Shown here piece by piece: positions 27,085 through 36,931 of a DNA stretch of 48,129 nt. A program made the position numbers and the translations under genes. A model generated the notes under the pieces. The model did not search any database and had not been told where the DNA came from. It saw only the letters and a list, made by a program, of their open reading frames with translations. Positions within the stretch are counted from its first letter, which is position 1, and the number at the start of each line of letters is the position of its first letter. Source of the DNA: Actinomycetes bacterium (lineage in GTDB: Bacteria; Actinomycetota; Actinomycetes; JAHEKZ01); the NCBI GenBank assembly GCA_024644435.1, contig JAHEKZ010000006.1, positions 34,655 to 82,783 of the forward strand, given 5' to 3'.

Positions 27085-27711
27085 CTAGTTGAGGGCGTCG
27101 TGCTGGGTCTCGGCGAGGAGGGCTGACGTGTGGGGCCCCAGACCGAGGCGCTGGCCTCTCCGAAGACCCTCGATCGTGTCGACGTCACTGCGGACATCGA
27201 CGCCGGCCGACAGCAGGACAGCACCGGTTCGGCGATGAGCGGCCGCTGATCGATCACCGAAGTGGGGCTGCAGGTCGACGGGGTCGCGTGCGGTGAGGAC
27301 CGTGGTTCCGCGCTCATCGACATCGTCGACCGTGGCCTGACGATGTCTCAGCGCCAGCTGAAGCACCTGCGCCATGGACTGGGGACGAAGGGCCGGAAGG
27401 TCGGCGACCACCACTGCAAGCGGTACCGAGGGGTCGGCCTGCTCGGCGCTGAACCACACCAGGGCCTGGCTGAGTGATGACATCCCGCGTGGCTGGACGA
27501 CTACGTCCGCGTCGGCCGCTGCGGAGTCGGAGAGGCCGAGGTCAGGCGTTCTGCCGAGGATGCTGATCTTGAGGACGTCGGGTGTGGCGGCGAGGGCGGC
27601 TACGGTGTCGGCAGCCATGGCCCTGACCAGGCCGAGGCGTACCGCCTGAGGCAACGCCAGGCGTGACTTGGCGTCGGGTGACCCCTTGAGGGGAACAACG
27701 ACATGCCACAT
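27085..27711 (-). CDS. fbiD: 2-phospholactate/PEP guanylyltransferase (coenzyme F420 synthesis)
   Basis: FbiD (CofC family) activates phosphoenolpyruvate, or 2-phospholactate in archaea, with GTP for building the F420 side chain. The 208 residues start MWHVVVPLKGSPDAKSRL, the nucleotide-binding segment of this GT-A-like fold, with VVVADLPALRPQSM (metal Asp) mid-protein. Its position next to hupB, plsC and gpsA matches Rv2983. Presence implies the organism makes F420; the other fbi genes are not in this window. Confidence 0.88.
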   Translation of the reverse strand: MWHVVVPLKGSPDAKSRLALPQAVRLGLVRAMAADTVAALAATPDVLKISILGRTPDLGLSDSAAADADVVVQPRGMSSLSQALVWFSAEQADPSVPLAVVVADLPALRPQSMAQVLQLALRHRQATVDDVDERGTTVLTARDPVDLQPHFGDRSAAAHRRTGAVLLSAGVDVRSDVDTIEGLRRGQRLGLGPHTSALLAETQHDALN

Positions 27712-27718
27712 CTGATGC

Positions 27719-27724
27719 AGCGTA
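27719..27724 (-). promoter_or_regulatory. fbiD -10 element
   Basis: On the minus strand TACGCT lies 7 nt before the fbiD ATG, another leaderless-type spacing. Confidence 0.4.
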
Positions 27725-27769
27725 GGTTGTCACGGTGACCTGACGACGGGTGGTCCGGAGGGAGTGAGA

Positions 27770-28552
27770 GTGGGAGCTGATGGCAGTCCCGGCGTGACGT
27801 ACTCCGTAGCGCGAGCCATCCTCCGCCCCACACTTCGGGCCGTCTCCCGGCACGCCTGGCTCGGGCAGGAGAACATCCCACGCACCGGCGGATGTGTCGT
27901 GGTCTCCAACCATCTCTCGCATGCCGACCCGCTGCCGCTGGCTGACTTCCTCGACGACGCCGGCCGACATCCCCGGTTCCTCGGCAAGGCTGAGCTTTTC
28001 GACGTCCGGGTTCTGGGCAGTCTGCTGCAGGACGCGGGCCAGATTCGGGTGCAGCGGGAGAGCGAGCACGCCGGTTCGGCCCTCGCGGCAGCGGTGGATG
28101 CGGTGCGGCGTGGTGAGTGCGTGGTGATCTACCCGGAGGGCACGCTGACTCGCGACCGACGTCTGTGGCCGATGGCGGGGAAGACCGGTGCGGCCCGCGT
28201 CTGGTGGCAGACCCGCTGCCCCGTCATTCCGGTCGCTCAGTGGGGGCCACAGGAGCTGCTGGCGCCCTATGGGCGCATTCCCCGGGTCTGGCGTCGCCCG
28301 TTGATGCGGGTGTCGGCAGGTGTGCCGCTGACGCTGCCGAGTGACGAGCCGCCCGACTACCGGAAGCTGACCGCAGCCATCATGAGCTCACTCAGCGAGC
28401 TGGTCGCCGTACTGCGCGGCGAGCAGGCGCCGACATCGGTATTCGATCCCCGCGCGTCCGAGCTACCTCGAACTGGCAACCCGCGCAAGAATCGACCAGA
28501 CCAAGGGAGCGGTCACGATGATGTGCCGCCCGACGACCAGGGGAGGTCCTGA
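27770..28552 (+). CDS. plsC: 1-acyl-sn-glycerol-3-phosphate acyltransferase family protein
   Basis: The PlsC family acylates lysophosphatidate to phosphatidate in phospholipid synthesis. Motif I is SNHLSHADPLPLADFL (HX4D), motif III is YPEGTLTRDRRLWP, and the P-rich motif IV is CPVIPVAQWGP. I moved the start from GTG 27764 to GTG 27770, which places GGAGGG 7 nt upstream (260 residues). Its stop overlaps the gpsA ATG by one base (TGATG). Coupling to gpsA, which makes glycerol-3-phosphate, fits a lipid role. Confidence 0.88.
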   Translation: MGADGSPGVTYSVARAILRPTLRAVSRHAWLGQENIPRTGGCVVVSNHLSHADPLPLADFLDDAGRHPRFLGKAELFDVRVLGSLLQDAGQIRVQRESEHAGSALAAAVDAVRRGECVVIYPEGTLTRDRRLWPMAGKTGAARVWWQTRCPVIPVAQWGPQELLAPYGRIPRVWRRPLMRVSAGVPLTLPSDEPPDYRKLTAAIMSSLSELVAVLRGEQAPTSVFDPRASELPRTGNPRKNRPDQGSGHDDVPPDDQGRS

Positions 28553-29574
28553 TGCAGGCGGCAGTCATGGGTCTCGGATCCTGGGGCACGGCCTTTGCGA
28601 TGGTCCTGGCAGACGCCGGCCACGAGGTGCGGCTCTGGGGGCGCAACGCCGAGACCGTCGCCGAGGTCAACGAGTCGCGGTGCAACGCACGGTTCCATCC
28701 GGATCTGCAGCTCGCCGCCGGGGTCGTCGCCACGACCGAAGCGGCTGAGGCCCTCGACTCCGCCGACCTGGTGGTGCTGGCCGTGCCGGCACAGTCACTG
28801 CGGGAGAACCTGCAGATGTGGGGTGGGGCGGTGCCGAGGCAGGCTGTGACGCTCAGCCTCATGAAGGGGCTCGAACAAGGCTCACACGCTCGGATGAGCG
28901 AGGTCGTGGACGCCGCCACACGGTGTCCTCGGGAGCGGATTGCGGTGCTCTCCGGTCCGAACCTCGCGCGAGAGGTCGTCCAACGTCAGCCGACTGCGAG
29001 CGTCATCGCCTGTCTCGATGAGGATGTCGCCGCTGAGGTCCAGGAATGGACCCGCACCCCCTACTTCCGTCCCTACACGAACACCGACGTTGTCGGCGTC
29101 GAGCTCGGCGGGGTCGTGAAGAACGTCATTGCTCTCGCGACCGGGATGGCCGAAGGGATGGGTTTCGGCGACAACAGCAAGGCGGCGATCATGACGCGGG
29201 GGTTGGCCGAGATGACCCGACTGGGGGTCGCCATGGACGCCGACCCGCTGACGTTCATGGGCTTGGCCGGCGTCGGCGACCTGATCGCGACCTGCTCGTC
29301 ACCGCTGTCCAGAAACCGCACGTTCGGTGAGAACCTGGGGCGTGGCATGACGATGGGCGAGGTCTCCGCCATCACTGCGCAAACGGCGGAGGGAGTCACG
29401 TCGTGCGCCGCTGTTCTCGAGCTGGCCCAGGAGCACGGGGTCGACATGCCGATCGCCGAGCACGTCTCGGGTGTGGTGACCCAGGGTTGGTCCCCCCGTG
29501 ACATGGTCGTCTCGCTGATGAGCCGGGTCGCGAAACCGGAGTGGCACCAGGGCGCGACCTCACCCATAGGCTGA
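28552..29574 (+). CDS. gpsA: Glycerol-3-phosphate dehydrogenase (NAD(P)+)
   Basis: GpsA reduces dihydroxyacetone phosphate to sn-glycerol-3-phosphate for phospholipids. The 340-residue protein begins with the Rossmann motif VMGLGSWGTAFAMVLADAGHE. The catalytic Lys region is GGVVKNVIALATGMAEGMGFGDNSKAAIMTRGL in the helical C-terminal domain. It is translationally coupled to plsC and followed 4 nt later by ddl. Confidence 0.95.
   Translation: MQAAVMGLGSWGTAFAMVLADAGHEVRLWGRNAETVAEVNESRCNARFHPDLQLAAGVVATTEAAEALDSADLVVLAVPAQSLRENLQMWGGAVPRQAVTLSLMKGLEQGSHARMSEVVDAATRCPRERIAVLSGPNLAREVVQRQPTASVIACLDEDVAAEVQEWTRTPYFRPYTNTDVVGVELGGVVKNVIALATGMAEGMGFGDNSKAAIMTRGLAEMTRLGVAMDADPLTFMGLAGVGDLIATCSSPLSRNRTFGENLGRGMTMGEVSAITAQTAEGVTSCAAVLELAQEHGVDMPIAEHVSGVVTQGWSPRDMVVSLMSRVAKPEWHQGATSPIG
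29567..29572 (+). promoter_or_regulatory. ddl -10 element inside the gpsA end
   Basis: TAGGCT overlaps the last gpsA codons and stands 6 nt before the ddl GTG. ddl may thus have its own leaderless transcript besides the operon mRNA. Confidence 0.4.
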
Positions 29575-29578
29575 AGCG

Positions 29579-30691
29579 GTGACCCACGTTCCTCGCACCC
29601 GCGTCGCGGTCGTCTTCGGCGGTCGCAGTACCGAGCACCAGATCTCCTGCATCTCCGCCGGTGGCGTGCTTCGCGCTCTTGACCCGGAGGAGTTCGAGGT
29701 CGTGCCGGTGGGCATCACGCCCGAGGGCGCATGGGTGCTCGTCGACAACGACCCGGAGCGCCTGGCGATCACGTCCGGTCGCCTGCCGTCGCTCGACGCG
29801 GGGTCAGGGGCTCCTGTCGTGTGGACCGCGGATCCGTCGCGAGGGATCAGCGTGCACGAGCCCGGCCACGTGCCCGAGGTACTGAGCGACGTCGACGTCG
29901 TCTTCCCGCTTCTGCACGGCCCCTACGGCGAGGACGGCACCCTTCAGGGTCTGCTCGAGCTCGCCGGCGTGCCCTACGTCGGTTCAGGGGTACTGGCCAG
30001 CGCGGCCGCCATGGACAAGGCGGTGACCAAGGTTCTGGTCGCGGCCGCGGGGATCACCCAGACTCCGTACGTGGTCATCAGCGACCGCGAATGGACCTAC
30101 GACCGGGCGGCGGCGCTCGGATCCGTTCGCTCGCTGCAGCTGCCGGTGTTCGTCAAGCCCGCCAGAGCCGGGTCGAGTGTCGGCATCAGCCGGGTGACCG
30201 ACTGGGCCGACCTCGAGCTGGCGATCGAACAGGCACGGGACCATGATCCGAAGACCGTTGTCGAACAGGGCATCGTCGGCCGTGAGATCGAGTGCGGCGT
30301 CCTTGCTCGGACGGATGGCAGCGGACCCGAGTCCAGTGTGTGCGCTGAGATCCGGGTTCTGGGTGACCACGACTTCTACGACTTCGAGGCCAAGTACCTC
30401 GATGACGTCACCGAGCTGGCGGTTCCCGCCGATCTGCCCGACGAGGTATCCGATCGGGTGCGTCAGGCCGCGTGCGCAGCCTTCGATGCCGTCGGCTGCG
30501 AGGACTACGCCAGGGTGGACTTCTTCGTGACCGACGGCGGCGACGTCGTCTTCAACGAGATCAACACGATCCCGGGGTTCACGCACATCTCCCTCTTCCC
30601 GCGCATGTGGCAGGAGTCAGGTGTCGAGTACCCCGAGCTGGTCGCCCGCTTGGTGCGTACGGCGCTGACCAAGCGTCGCGGGCTACGGTGA
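29579..30691 (+). CDS. ddl: D-alanine--D-alanine ligase
   Basis: Ddl makes D-Ala-D-Ala for the peptidoglycan pentapeptide. The 370-residue ATP-grasp protein shows VVFGGRSTEHQISCIS (substrate-site Glu/Ser region), LHGPYGEDGTLQGLLE, FVKPARAGSSVGISRV (ATP-grasp loop) and FNEINTIPGFT (metal and product-binding residues). GTG start 4 nt after gpsA. The end overlaps the convergent DUF3515 gene by 9 nt. Confidence 0.96.
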   Translation: MTHVPRTRVAVVFGGRSTEHQISCISAGGVLRALDPEEFEVVPVGITPEGAWVLVDNDPERLAITSGRLPSLDAGSGAPVVWTADPSRGISVHEPGHVPEVLSDVDVVFPLLHGPYGEDGTLQGLLELAGVPYVGSGVLASAAAMDKAVTKVLVAAAGITQTPYVVISDREWTYDRAAALGSVRSLQLPVFVKPARAGSSVGISRVTDWADLELAIEQARDHDPKTVVEQGIVGREIECGVLARTDGSGPESSVCAEIRVLGDHDFYDFEAKYLDDVTELAVPADLPDEVSDRVRQAACAAFDAVGCEDYARVDFFVTDGGDVVFNEINTIPGFTHISLFPRMWQESGVEYPELVARLVRTALTKRRGLR

Positions 30692-31198
30692 CGTGGCGCT
30701 CGAGTTCGCCCGCTCCGGTACGGCCGCGGTCACGGCGGCCGAGATCTCGGTGACCGGCCCAGCCTCTGGGGCGTAGTCGTCGGGCACTGTCACCTCGACG
30801 TACGCCTGGCGTCCAAAGGTGGTGAACAGGTATCCCTTCGTCAGCTCCTCGGCGAACCAGTCGACGTCGTTGATGCTGGTCAGCTGCGACGTGCGGCCGA
30901 GAGCCGCCGGGCGTGGCACGCCACAGCGCAGGACGATCGCCGGCGTGCCCCATGCCGCGGTGAACGGCGATTCCGGCTCGGTCGCTCGGGCCTCCTGGCC
31001 GGCCACGGTGTCGGGGAGCTGCGTCGAGAGCTCGGTGCAGACCGAGAGAACCGTGGCATTCATCGCCTCCCCGCCGTCGATGTCGGGGGGTTCAACCGTG
31101 ACCGGGCCTGAGCAGGCCACGACGGTCGAGAGCAGTGCGACGCCCCCGATGGCACCGGCTGCCGAGCGCGGTCGACGTGCCCGTGAGATCGAGGTCAC
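30683..31198 (-). CDS. DUF3515 lipoprotein
   Basis: An N-terminal signal ends in the lipobox-like LLSTVVACS (Cys about residue 29), predicting lipidation and outer-face location. The body (about 30-171) fits the actinobacterial DUF3515 family, whose members lie beside ddl and thiL (Rv2980 in M. tuberculosis). It contains WGTPAIVLRCGVPRPAAL and a WFAEEL segment. Function is unknown; position next to ddl makes an envelope role plausible. Confidence 0.8.
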   Translation of the reverse strand: MTSISRARRPRSAAGAIGGVALLSTVVACSGPVTVEPPDIDGGEAMNATVLSVCTELSTQLPDTVAGQEARATEPESPFTAAWGTPAIVLRCGVPRPAALGRTSQLTSINDVDWFAEELTKGYLFTTFGRQAYVEVTVPDDYAPEAGPVTEISAAVTAAVPERANSSATSP

Positions 31199-31201
31199 GC
31201 C

Positions 31202-31435
31202 TCAGAGATTGATGACCGGGCAGGTGAGTGTTCGAGTGATTCCCGAGACGGCCTGCACCTGGGCGACGACGAAGCGGCCGAGCTCGTCATCGCTGTTCGC
31301 CTCTGCCCGCACGATGACGTCGTAGGCACCGATCAGGTTCTCGGACAGGGTGACGCCAGCGATCTTGGAGATCTGATCGGCCACCTCGGCTGCACGTCCG
31401 ACTTCGGTCTGGATCAAGATGTATGCCGTGACCAT
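31202..31435 (-). CDS. Lrp/AsnC ligand-binding-domain protein (no HTH)
   Basis: The 77 residues form only the RAM/AsnC ligand-binding fold (MVTAYILIQTEVGRAAEVAD ... AYDVIVRAEANSDDELGRFV); no helix-turn-helix is present. The track's 172-residue version extends upstream through the antisense of thiL. ATG 31435 has GGAGG 6 nt before it and the family start. Stand-alone versions bind amino acids or partner with full Lrp proteins. It is 3 nt upstream of the DUF3515 gene, a likely operon. Confidence 0.85.
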   Translation of the reverse strand: MVTAYILIQTEVGRAAEVADQISKIAGVTLSENLIGAYDVIVRAEANSDDELGRFVVAQVQAVSGITRTLTCPVINL

Positions 31436-31483
31436 CACGAACCTCCCGTCTGCAGGCCATGACCGTACCTGGTCGAGTGCGCT

Positions 31484-32488
31484 ATGAGCGACCCCTCGAA
31501 GGCCAGCACACCGGCCGACTCGGTGGGGGAACGCGGTGAGTTCGCCCTCATCGAGGCGATCACGCGACGGTTGCCACAGGGCCCAGAGGTGCTCATTCCA
31601 CCTGGCGACGATGCTGCTGTTGTCCTGATCGACGGTTCCCCGACGGTGGCAACCACCGACGTCCTGGTGGCCGGAGTCCACTTCCGTACGGACTGGTCGG
31701 GGCCCGATGACATCGGTCACCGGGCCGCCGCAGCCAGTCTGGCCGACCTGGTGGCGATGGGGGCCGACCCCGTCGCCCTGGTGGTCGCTGTGGTCGCTCC
31801 GCGCGACACCGACGCCGCGTGGGTGCTGCGGCTCGCTGACGGGCTGCGTGACGAGGCGGCCGCGGTCGGCGCGTCCGTCGTGGGGGGAGATCTCTCGAGC
31901 GGTGACCAGCTGACGGTGGCGGTGACTGCCATCGGCGGGCTGAACGGGCGAGAGCCGGTGCTCCGCAGCGGGGCACGCCCGGGGGACCAGGTGGCGCTGG
32001 CCGGTCGACTGGGGTGGGCCGAGGCGGGTCTGGCCGTGCTGACGAGGGGGTTTCGGTCACCGCGCGCGCTGGTGGACGCCTATCGGCGTCCGGAAGTGCC
32101 CTACGCCGATGGACTGGCCGCGGCCCGGGCCGGCGTGCATGCCATGTGCGACGTCAGCGACGGTCTGCTGGCCGATGTGGCGCACCTGGCGTCGAGCAGT
32201 GCAGTGCGCGTCGACGTGCAGAGCGGCGAGCTCGAGATCGCCGAGCCGCTCGCATCGGTGGCGGCCGCCTACGGAAGTGATCCGCTGGCATGGATTCTCA
32301 GCGGCGGTCACGACCATGCGTTCGTGGCCACCTTTGACGCGGACGCCGCGCTACCTTCCGGCTTCACCCGGATCGGGGCGGTGGCTGCTCCGGCGTCCGC
32401 GAACGAGGGGGAGCCAGACAAACAGCCCTTGGTGACCGTGGACGGTGAGCCGTGGATCGGAAGATCAGGCCATACACACTTCGGCTAG
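31484..32488 (+). CDS. thiL: Thiamine-monophosphate kinase
   Basis: ThiL phosphorylates thiamine monophosphate to the active diphosphate with ATP. The AIR-synthase-like fold shows [26 protein letters not shown] (metal-binding Asp pair), [15 protein letters not shown] and [16 protein letters not shown]. The usual C-terminal GGEDYEL reads GGHDHAF here, a change at a substrate-site acidic residue. Length is 334. It is divergent from the Lrp-type gene and overlaps the convergent rpmB end by 4 nt. Confidence 0.93.
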   Translation: MSDPSKASTPADSVGERGEFALIEAITRRLPQGPEVLIPPGDDAAVVLIDGSPTVATTDVLVAGVHFRTDWSGPDDIGHRAAAASLADLVAMGADPVALVVAVVAPRDTDAAWVLRLADGLRDEAAAVGASVVGGDLSSGDQLTVAVTAIGGLNGREPVLRSGARPGDQVALAGRLGWAEAGLAVLTRGFRSPRALVDAYRRPEVPYADGLAAARAGVHAMCDVSDGLLADVAHLASSSAVRVDVQSGELEIAEPLASVAAAYGSDPLAWILSGGHDHAFVATFDADAALPSGFTRIGAVAAPASANEGEPDKQPLVTVDGEPWIGRSGHTHFG

Positions 32489-32670
32489 CGAGTGACCTTG
32501 CCGGCCTTGATGCACGAGGTGCAGACGGTCAGCTTGGTGGGTGTGCCACCGATCGTGGTGCGCACGGTCTGGACGTTGGGGTTCCAGCGTCGCGGCGTCC
32601 GGCGGTGGGAGTGGGAGATGCTGTTGCCGAAGCCCGGGCCCTTGCCGCAGACGTCACACTTGGCAGCCAC
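32485..32670 (-). CDS. rpmB: 50S ribosomal protein L28 (zinc-binding type)
   Basis: The 61 residues read [15 protein letters not shown] at the start and [10 protein letters not shown] centrally, with CTSC near the end. Two CxxC pairs mark the zinc-binding (C+) version. The real start is GTG 32670 with AAGGAG 5 nt upstream; the track's 249-residue ORF extends far beyond it. It is divergent from the DAK2 gene, as in many actinobacteria. Confidence 0.95.
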   Translation of the reverse strand: MAAKCDVCGKGPGFGNSISHSHRRTPRRWNPNVQTVRTTIGGTPTKLTVCTSCIKAGKVTR

Positions 32671-32835
32671 GGTGGCTCCTTCAGGACTCAGGCGGCCTCG
32701 GGGGCCGCGGCGCGCACCCCGAATCGGGAGACGCAGGTTCGAACGTGTGGAAGGCGCTGATCTTGGTCTGAGACAGCCAGCCGAGACTACCCGATGGCGG
32801 CGCAGGCACCCAAACCGGACGTCGGTCGCGGCGGT

Positions 32836-32841
32836 TAGGCT
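32836..32841 (+). promoter_or_regulatory. -10 element of the DAK2 gene
   Basis: TAGGCT lies 28 nt before the GTG start, leaving room for the AGGGAGG ribosome site. Confidence 0.4.
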
Positions 32842-32869
32842 CTCACGTCGGTGGCGAAGGGAGGCGTTG

Positions 32870-34576
32870 GTGACGACCCACACGGGCAATCCGCCGTTCG
32901 GCACCGCCGAACTCAGCGACTGGGCGGCCAGGGGCGGCGTCCTCCTCGAGGCGGCCAGGTACGACATCGACGCCCTGAACGTCTTTCCCGTACCCGATGG
33001 AGACACCGGCACGAACCTGCTCCTCACGTGGCAGGCGGCCACCGACGCGTTGGCCGAGGTCGGCCAGGCGGCCGGCTCGGGCTTGAGTCTGACCACCGCT
33101 CTGTCAGCGTGGGCCCGAGGAGCCCTGCTGGGAGCCCGAGGCAACTCGGGCGTCATCGTGGCCCAACTTCTGCGGGGCATCGCCGAGTCGGTGGAGAGCC
33201 AGGTGGCTGCTGACCAGCTGACCTCCGGTGACACCGACTGGGGTCCGGTCGTCGCGGTCGCACTCTGCCGTGCCGCAGACCTGGGCTATGCCGGGGTGGC
33301 GCGACCGGTGGAGGGGACCATATTGACGGTCGCCGCGGAGGCCGCACGGGCAGCGCAACGACATACGCATACGGGGCTGGTCGGCGTCCTCGCGGCGGCG
33401 TCCGAAGCCGCTGCCGACGCACTGGCCCACACCACGGAGCAGCTGCCGGCCCTCGCCGACGCTGGCGTGGTCGATGCCGGGGGACAGGGGCTGGTGCTGT
33501 TGCTCGAGGCGCTGCGCGGGGCCGTCGACCCGCTGGCACCCACTCCCCACGAGGTACTTGCAGCATTCGCGCTCGGGCGAGCGACCCCGCCGGTCGCCGG
33601 ACACCTCCCGTCCGCGCTGCACGGTGCCCTGCACGCCGCTGCCGGCGATGGCGCCTTCGAGGTGATGTACCTGCTGGAGGCCGACGACCATGCCGCCACT
33701 GGCCTTCGGTCCAGCCTCGATTCCCTCGGCCAGTCGGTGGTCGTGGTCGGTGGCGACGGCCTGTGGAACATCCACGTCCACACAGACGATGCCGGGGCCG
33801 CCGTCGAGGCCGGTGTCGGCGTCGGACGGGTCTTCCGCATCCGGATCACGCCACTCGACGCTCCGACTGCGCCCGAGGTCGAGCCACCGCGTCACGGCGG
33901 GTCAGCCGAACTGGCTCGTCGTGCGGTGATCGCCGTCGCCTCCGGCCCCGCTCTTGGCGCCCTCTTCGAGAGCGTAGGTGCGCTGGTGGTGCTGGGTGGT
34001 CCCGGACTGCGTCCCACGCCCGGGGCCATCGTCGATGCCGCAGCCGGTGCTACCGAGGTGCTCGTCCTGCCGAACGACGACGATCACCAGGCGGTGGCGT
34101 ACGCGGCCGCGGCCGAGCTGCGGGGTCGAGGCGCGCAGGTGGCCGTGCTGCCGACCCATGCCGAGGTCCAGGGGCTGGCGGCAGTGGCGGTGCACGACGC
34201 CGGCAACTCCTTCACAGACGACGTCGTCGCCATGTCGGCTGCGGCAGCGGCCACGAGGTTCGGCGGGGTGGCGCTCGCTGAACGCGAGGCGATGACCTCA
34301 GCGGGGATCTGCCACCCCGGAGACGTCCTGGGGATCGTCGAAGGCGACATCGTCGTTCTGGGTGCGGAGCCCGTCGCGGTCGCATGTGCGGTGGCCGACC
34401 GCATGCTGGCGGCCGGCGGCGAGCTGGTCACTCTCGTCTGTGGTGACGGGCCCTTCTCGGGTCGACCGGTCGCCGAGGCGGTTCGCCGGCACCTGCACCT
34501 GACCCGACTCGACGTCGAGGTTGCGCTCTACGACGGAGGCCAGTCGCACTACCCGCTTCTGATCGGCGTGGAATGA
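32870..34576 (+). CDS. DAK2-domain protein, FakA-like (fatty acid kinase-type)
   Basis: An N-terminal DAK2 (DhaL) domain (about residues 10-205) shows [18 protein letters not shown] (metal-binding Asp cluster) and [16 protein letters not shown]. It is followed by a FakA-type middle domain and a C-terminal domain. FakA of Firmicutes phosphorylates fatty acids carried by FakB; the actinobacterial orthologue next to recG (split as Rv2974c/Rv2975c in M. tuberculosis) is less well defined. The real start is GTG 32870 with AGGGAGG; the track ORF starts inside rpmB antisense. Length 568. Confidence 0.85.
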   Translation: MTTHTGNPPFGTAELSDWAARGGVLLEAARYDIDALNVFPVPDGDTGTNLLLTWQAATDALAEVGQAAGSGLSLTTALSAWARGALLGARGNSGVIVAQLLRGIAESVESQVAADQLTSGDTDWGPVVAVALCRAADLGYAGVARPVEGTILTVAAEAARAAQRHTHTGLVGVLAAASEAAADALAHTTEQLPALADAGVVDAGGQGLVLLLEALRGAVDPLAPTPHEVLAAFALGRATPPVAGHLPSALHGALHAAAGDGAFEVMYLLEADDHAATGLRSSLDSLGQSVVVVGGDGLWNIHVHTDDAGAAVEAGVGVGRVFRIRITPLDAPTAPEVEPPRHGGSAELARRAVIAVASGPALGALFESVGALVVLGGPGLRPTPGAIVDAAAGATEVLVLPNDDDHQAVAYAAAAELRGRGAQVAVLPTHAEVQGLAAVAVHDAGNSFTDDVVAMSAAAAATRFGGVALAEREAMTSAGICHPGDVLGIVEGDIVVLGAEPVAVACAVADRMLAAGGELVTLVCGDGPFSGRPVAEAVRRHLHLTRLDVEVALYDGGQSHYPLLIGVE

Positions 34577-34600
34577 CCCTACGCGGCGGTTGGAGGCACG

Positions 34601-36892
34601 ATGAACGGCTCGGGTGACGTCGCGTCCTGGTGGGGAAACTCGCTGCGTGGTGTGGTCGGGGGCGCCACGGCCAAGGCCCTGGGGGCGATGGGGCTGCACA
34701 CTGTCGGCGACCTGCTCGACCACCTGCCCCGGCGCTACGGCGAGCACGGTGACCTCTCCGACATCGGACGACTGCAAGTGGGTGATCAGGTCACCGTGCT
34801 GGCTGAGGTCGCCGAGGTGTCCTCCCGCCGCATGCGTCAACGCAAGGGCACGATCGTCGAGGTGGTCGTCACCGATGGCCGCCACCCTCTCTCGCTGACC
34901 TTCTTCAACCAGCCATGGCGGGCGCGTCAGCTGAAGAAGGGGATGCGCGGCCTGTTCGCCGGAACGGTCGACTCGCGTGGTGGGCGGCGCCAGCTCACCC
35001 ATCCCGAGTACGTCATCTTCGGATCGAGCGAGTCCTCCGAGCGCGAGCCGCCCCAGCCAGCCGAGCCAGCCGAGCCAGCCGAGCCAGCCGATCAAGAGCT
35101 GTCACTCGAAGGAGGTGCCGCTGACCTCGATCGAGATCTTCAGCTGCTGCAGGAGTTCACCGACTACTTGATCCCGATCTACCCAGCTACTGCGGCGCTT
35201 CCGACCTGGCGGATCCAGAAGGCGGTGCAGGTGCTGCTCGACACCATGCCCGAGCTGCCAGAGATCACTCCGGCATCGGTGGTGGCCAGAGAAGGCCTGA
35301 TGACCCGTACCGATGCCTACCGCTGCCTGCACCGTCCGCGAACGATGGACGAGGTCCAGGCGGGTCGCCGACGGTTGGCCTATGACGAAGCCCTGGTACT
35401 GCAGACCGTCCTGGCCAGGCGTCGTGCCGCGCTGGCGAGCAGCGACACGACCCCGAGAGTCGCGTCAGCCCAGGGGTTGCTTGCGGCATTCGACGCGCAA
35501 CTTCCGTTCACGCTGACCGCGGGCCAGCGCGAGGTGACGGCCGAGATCACCGGAGATCTGGCCAGGTCCCACCCGATGCACCGACTGCTGCAGGGTGAGG
35601 TCGGCTCCGGAAAGACGATCGTCGCGCTCCGCGCCATGGTGACGGTGGTCGACGCCGGGGGACAGGCCGCCCTGCTGGCACCCACAGAGGTGCTGGCGCA
35701 GCAGCACTTCCGCACGATGACGGCGGTTCTTGGTTCCCTCGCAGACGGCGGCCTCCTCGGGTCACCGCCGGAGGCAACCCGAGTACGGCTTCTGACCGGA
35801 AGCCAGCCGACAGCTGCGCGCAGATCGGCACTGCTCGACATGGCATCGGGTGACGCGGGCATCGTGGTGGGTACCCATGCGCTGCTGCAGGAGCACGTCG
35901 ACTTCTTCGATCTCGGTTTGGTCGTCGTCGACGAGCAGCACCGCTTCGGGGTTGAGCAGCGTGAGGCACTGCGGGCCAAGGCAGCCACACCGCCGCACGT
36001 TCTGGTCATGACGGCGACCCCCATCCCGCGAACCGTTGCCATGACGATCTTCGGTGACCTCGACGTCTCGACCCTCACCGAGCTGCCCCACGGACGTCAG
36101 GCCATCGACACCCATGTGGTTCCCACGGCAGAGCGTGCGCACTATCTGGACCGGGCTTGGCAGCGCATCACTGAGGAGGTGAGCGCGGGGCGACAGGCGT
36201 ACGTCGTCTGTCCCCGGATTGGTGACGACCTCGACCTCGGTCCATCGGCCACCGACGATCTCGACTCCTCGGTTGGGGGCGAGCTGCACTCGGTGCTGTC
36301 TCTGGCGCGCCAGCTGGCCGACGGCCCGCTCGCCGAGTGCCGGGTAGCGGTGCTGCACGGTCAGCTCCCCGCCGAGGCCAAGGACACGGTGATGTCGGGC
36401 TTCGCTGCCGGCGAGATCGACGTCCTGGTGGCCACCACGGTGATTGAGGTAGGCGTCGACGTTCCCAACGCCAGCGTCATGGTGGTCATGGATGCCGACC
36501 GGTTCGGCGTCTCGCAGCTGCACCAGATCCGTGGGCGCGTCGGGCGTGGTGACGTGGCTGGGCTCTGCCTGCTCGTCACCGACCTGCCCGAGGGTGCTCC
36601 TGCTCGTGAACGGCTGCACGCGGTCGCGGCTACGACCGATGGTTTCGAGCTGTCGCGGATCGACCTCGAGCAGCGTCGAGAGGGTGACGTGCTGGGGTCG
36701 TCCCAGTCCGGTGTGCGTTCGAGCCTGAGGGTGCTGCGGGCGGTCTCGGACGAGCAGATCATCGTGGCGGCCCGCGGTGACGCGGTGGAGCTGGTCGAGG
36801 CCGACCCCGACCTGCTGAACCACCCCGAGCTCGAAGCCGCCGTGAGCACCCTCGAGTCCGCTGAGCAGGCCGACTACTTGGAGAAGTCATGA
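34601..36892 (+). CDS. recG: ATP-dependent DNA helicase RecG
   Basis: RecG remodels stalled replication forks and branch-migrates Holliday junctions. An N-terminal wedge/OB domain (LQVGDQVTVLAEVAEVSSR ... LTFFNQPW) is followed by SF2 helicase domains: QGEVGSGKTIVAL (Walker A, about residue 333), VVVDEQHRFGVEQR (DEQH box), MTATPIPRT (motif III), VATTVIEVGVDVPNA and QLHQIRGRVGRG (motif VI). The 763 residues are normal. A (PAE)n repeat sits in the wedge domain (about residues 152-164). ATG with GGAGG upstream. Confidence 0.95.
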   Translation: MNGSGDVASWWGNSLRGVVGGATAKALGAMGLHTVGDLLDHLPRRYGEHGDLSDIGRLQVGDQVTVLAEVAEVSSRRMRQRKGTIVEVVVTDGRHPLSLTFFNQPWRARQLKKGMRGLFAGTVDSRGGRRQLTHPEYVIFGSSESSEREPPQPAEPAEPAEPADQELSLEGGAADLDRDLQLLQEFTDYLIPIYPATAALPTWRIQKAVQVLLDTMPELPEITPASVVAREGLMTRTDAYRCLHRPRTMDEVQAGRRRLAYDEALVLQTVLARRRAALASSDTTPRVASAQGLLAAFDAQLPFTLTAGQREVTAEITGDLARSHPMHRLLQGEVGSGKTIVALRAMVTVVDAGGQAALLAPTEVLAQQHFRTMTAVLGSLADGGLLGSPPEATRVRLLTGSQPTAARRSALLDMASGDAGIVVGTHALLQEHVDFFDLGLVVVDEQHRFGVEQREALRAKAATPPHVLVMTATPIPRTVAMTIFGDLDVSTLTELPHGRQAIDTHVVPTAERAHYLDRAWQRITEEVSAGRQAYVVCPRIGDDLDLGPSATDDLDSSVGGELHSVLSLARQLADGPLAECRVAVLHGQLPAEAKDTVMSGFAAGEIDVLVATTVIEVGVDVPNASVMVVMDADRFGVSQLHQIRGRVGRGDVAGLCLLVTDLPEGAPARERLHAVAATTDGFELSRIDLEQRREGDVLGSSQSGVRSSLRVLRAVSDEQIIVAARGDAVELVEADPDLLNHPELEAAVSTLESAEQADYLEKS
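35057..35092 (+). repeat. Tandem 9-bp repeat (CCAGCCGAG) in recG
   Basis: Three perfect copies and one copy with a last-base change code PAEPAEPAEPAD. The 9-bp unit keeps the reading frame if copies are gained or lost. Confidence 0.9.
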
Positions 36893-36931
36893 GCCGACCG
36901 GGGACCAGCTACCAGGTGACTCGGTAGCACA

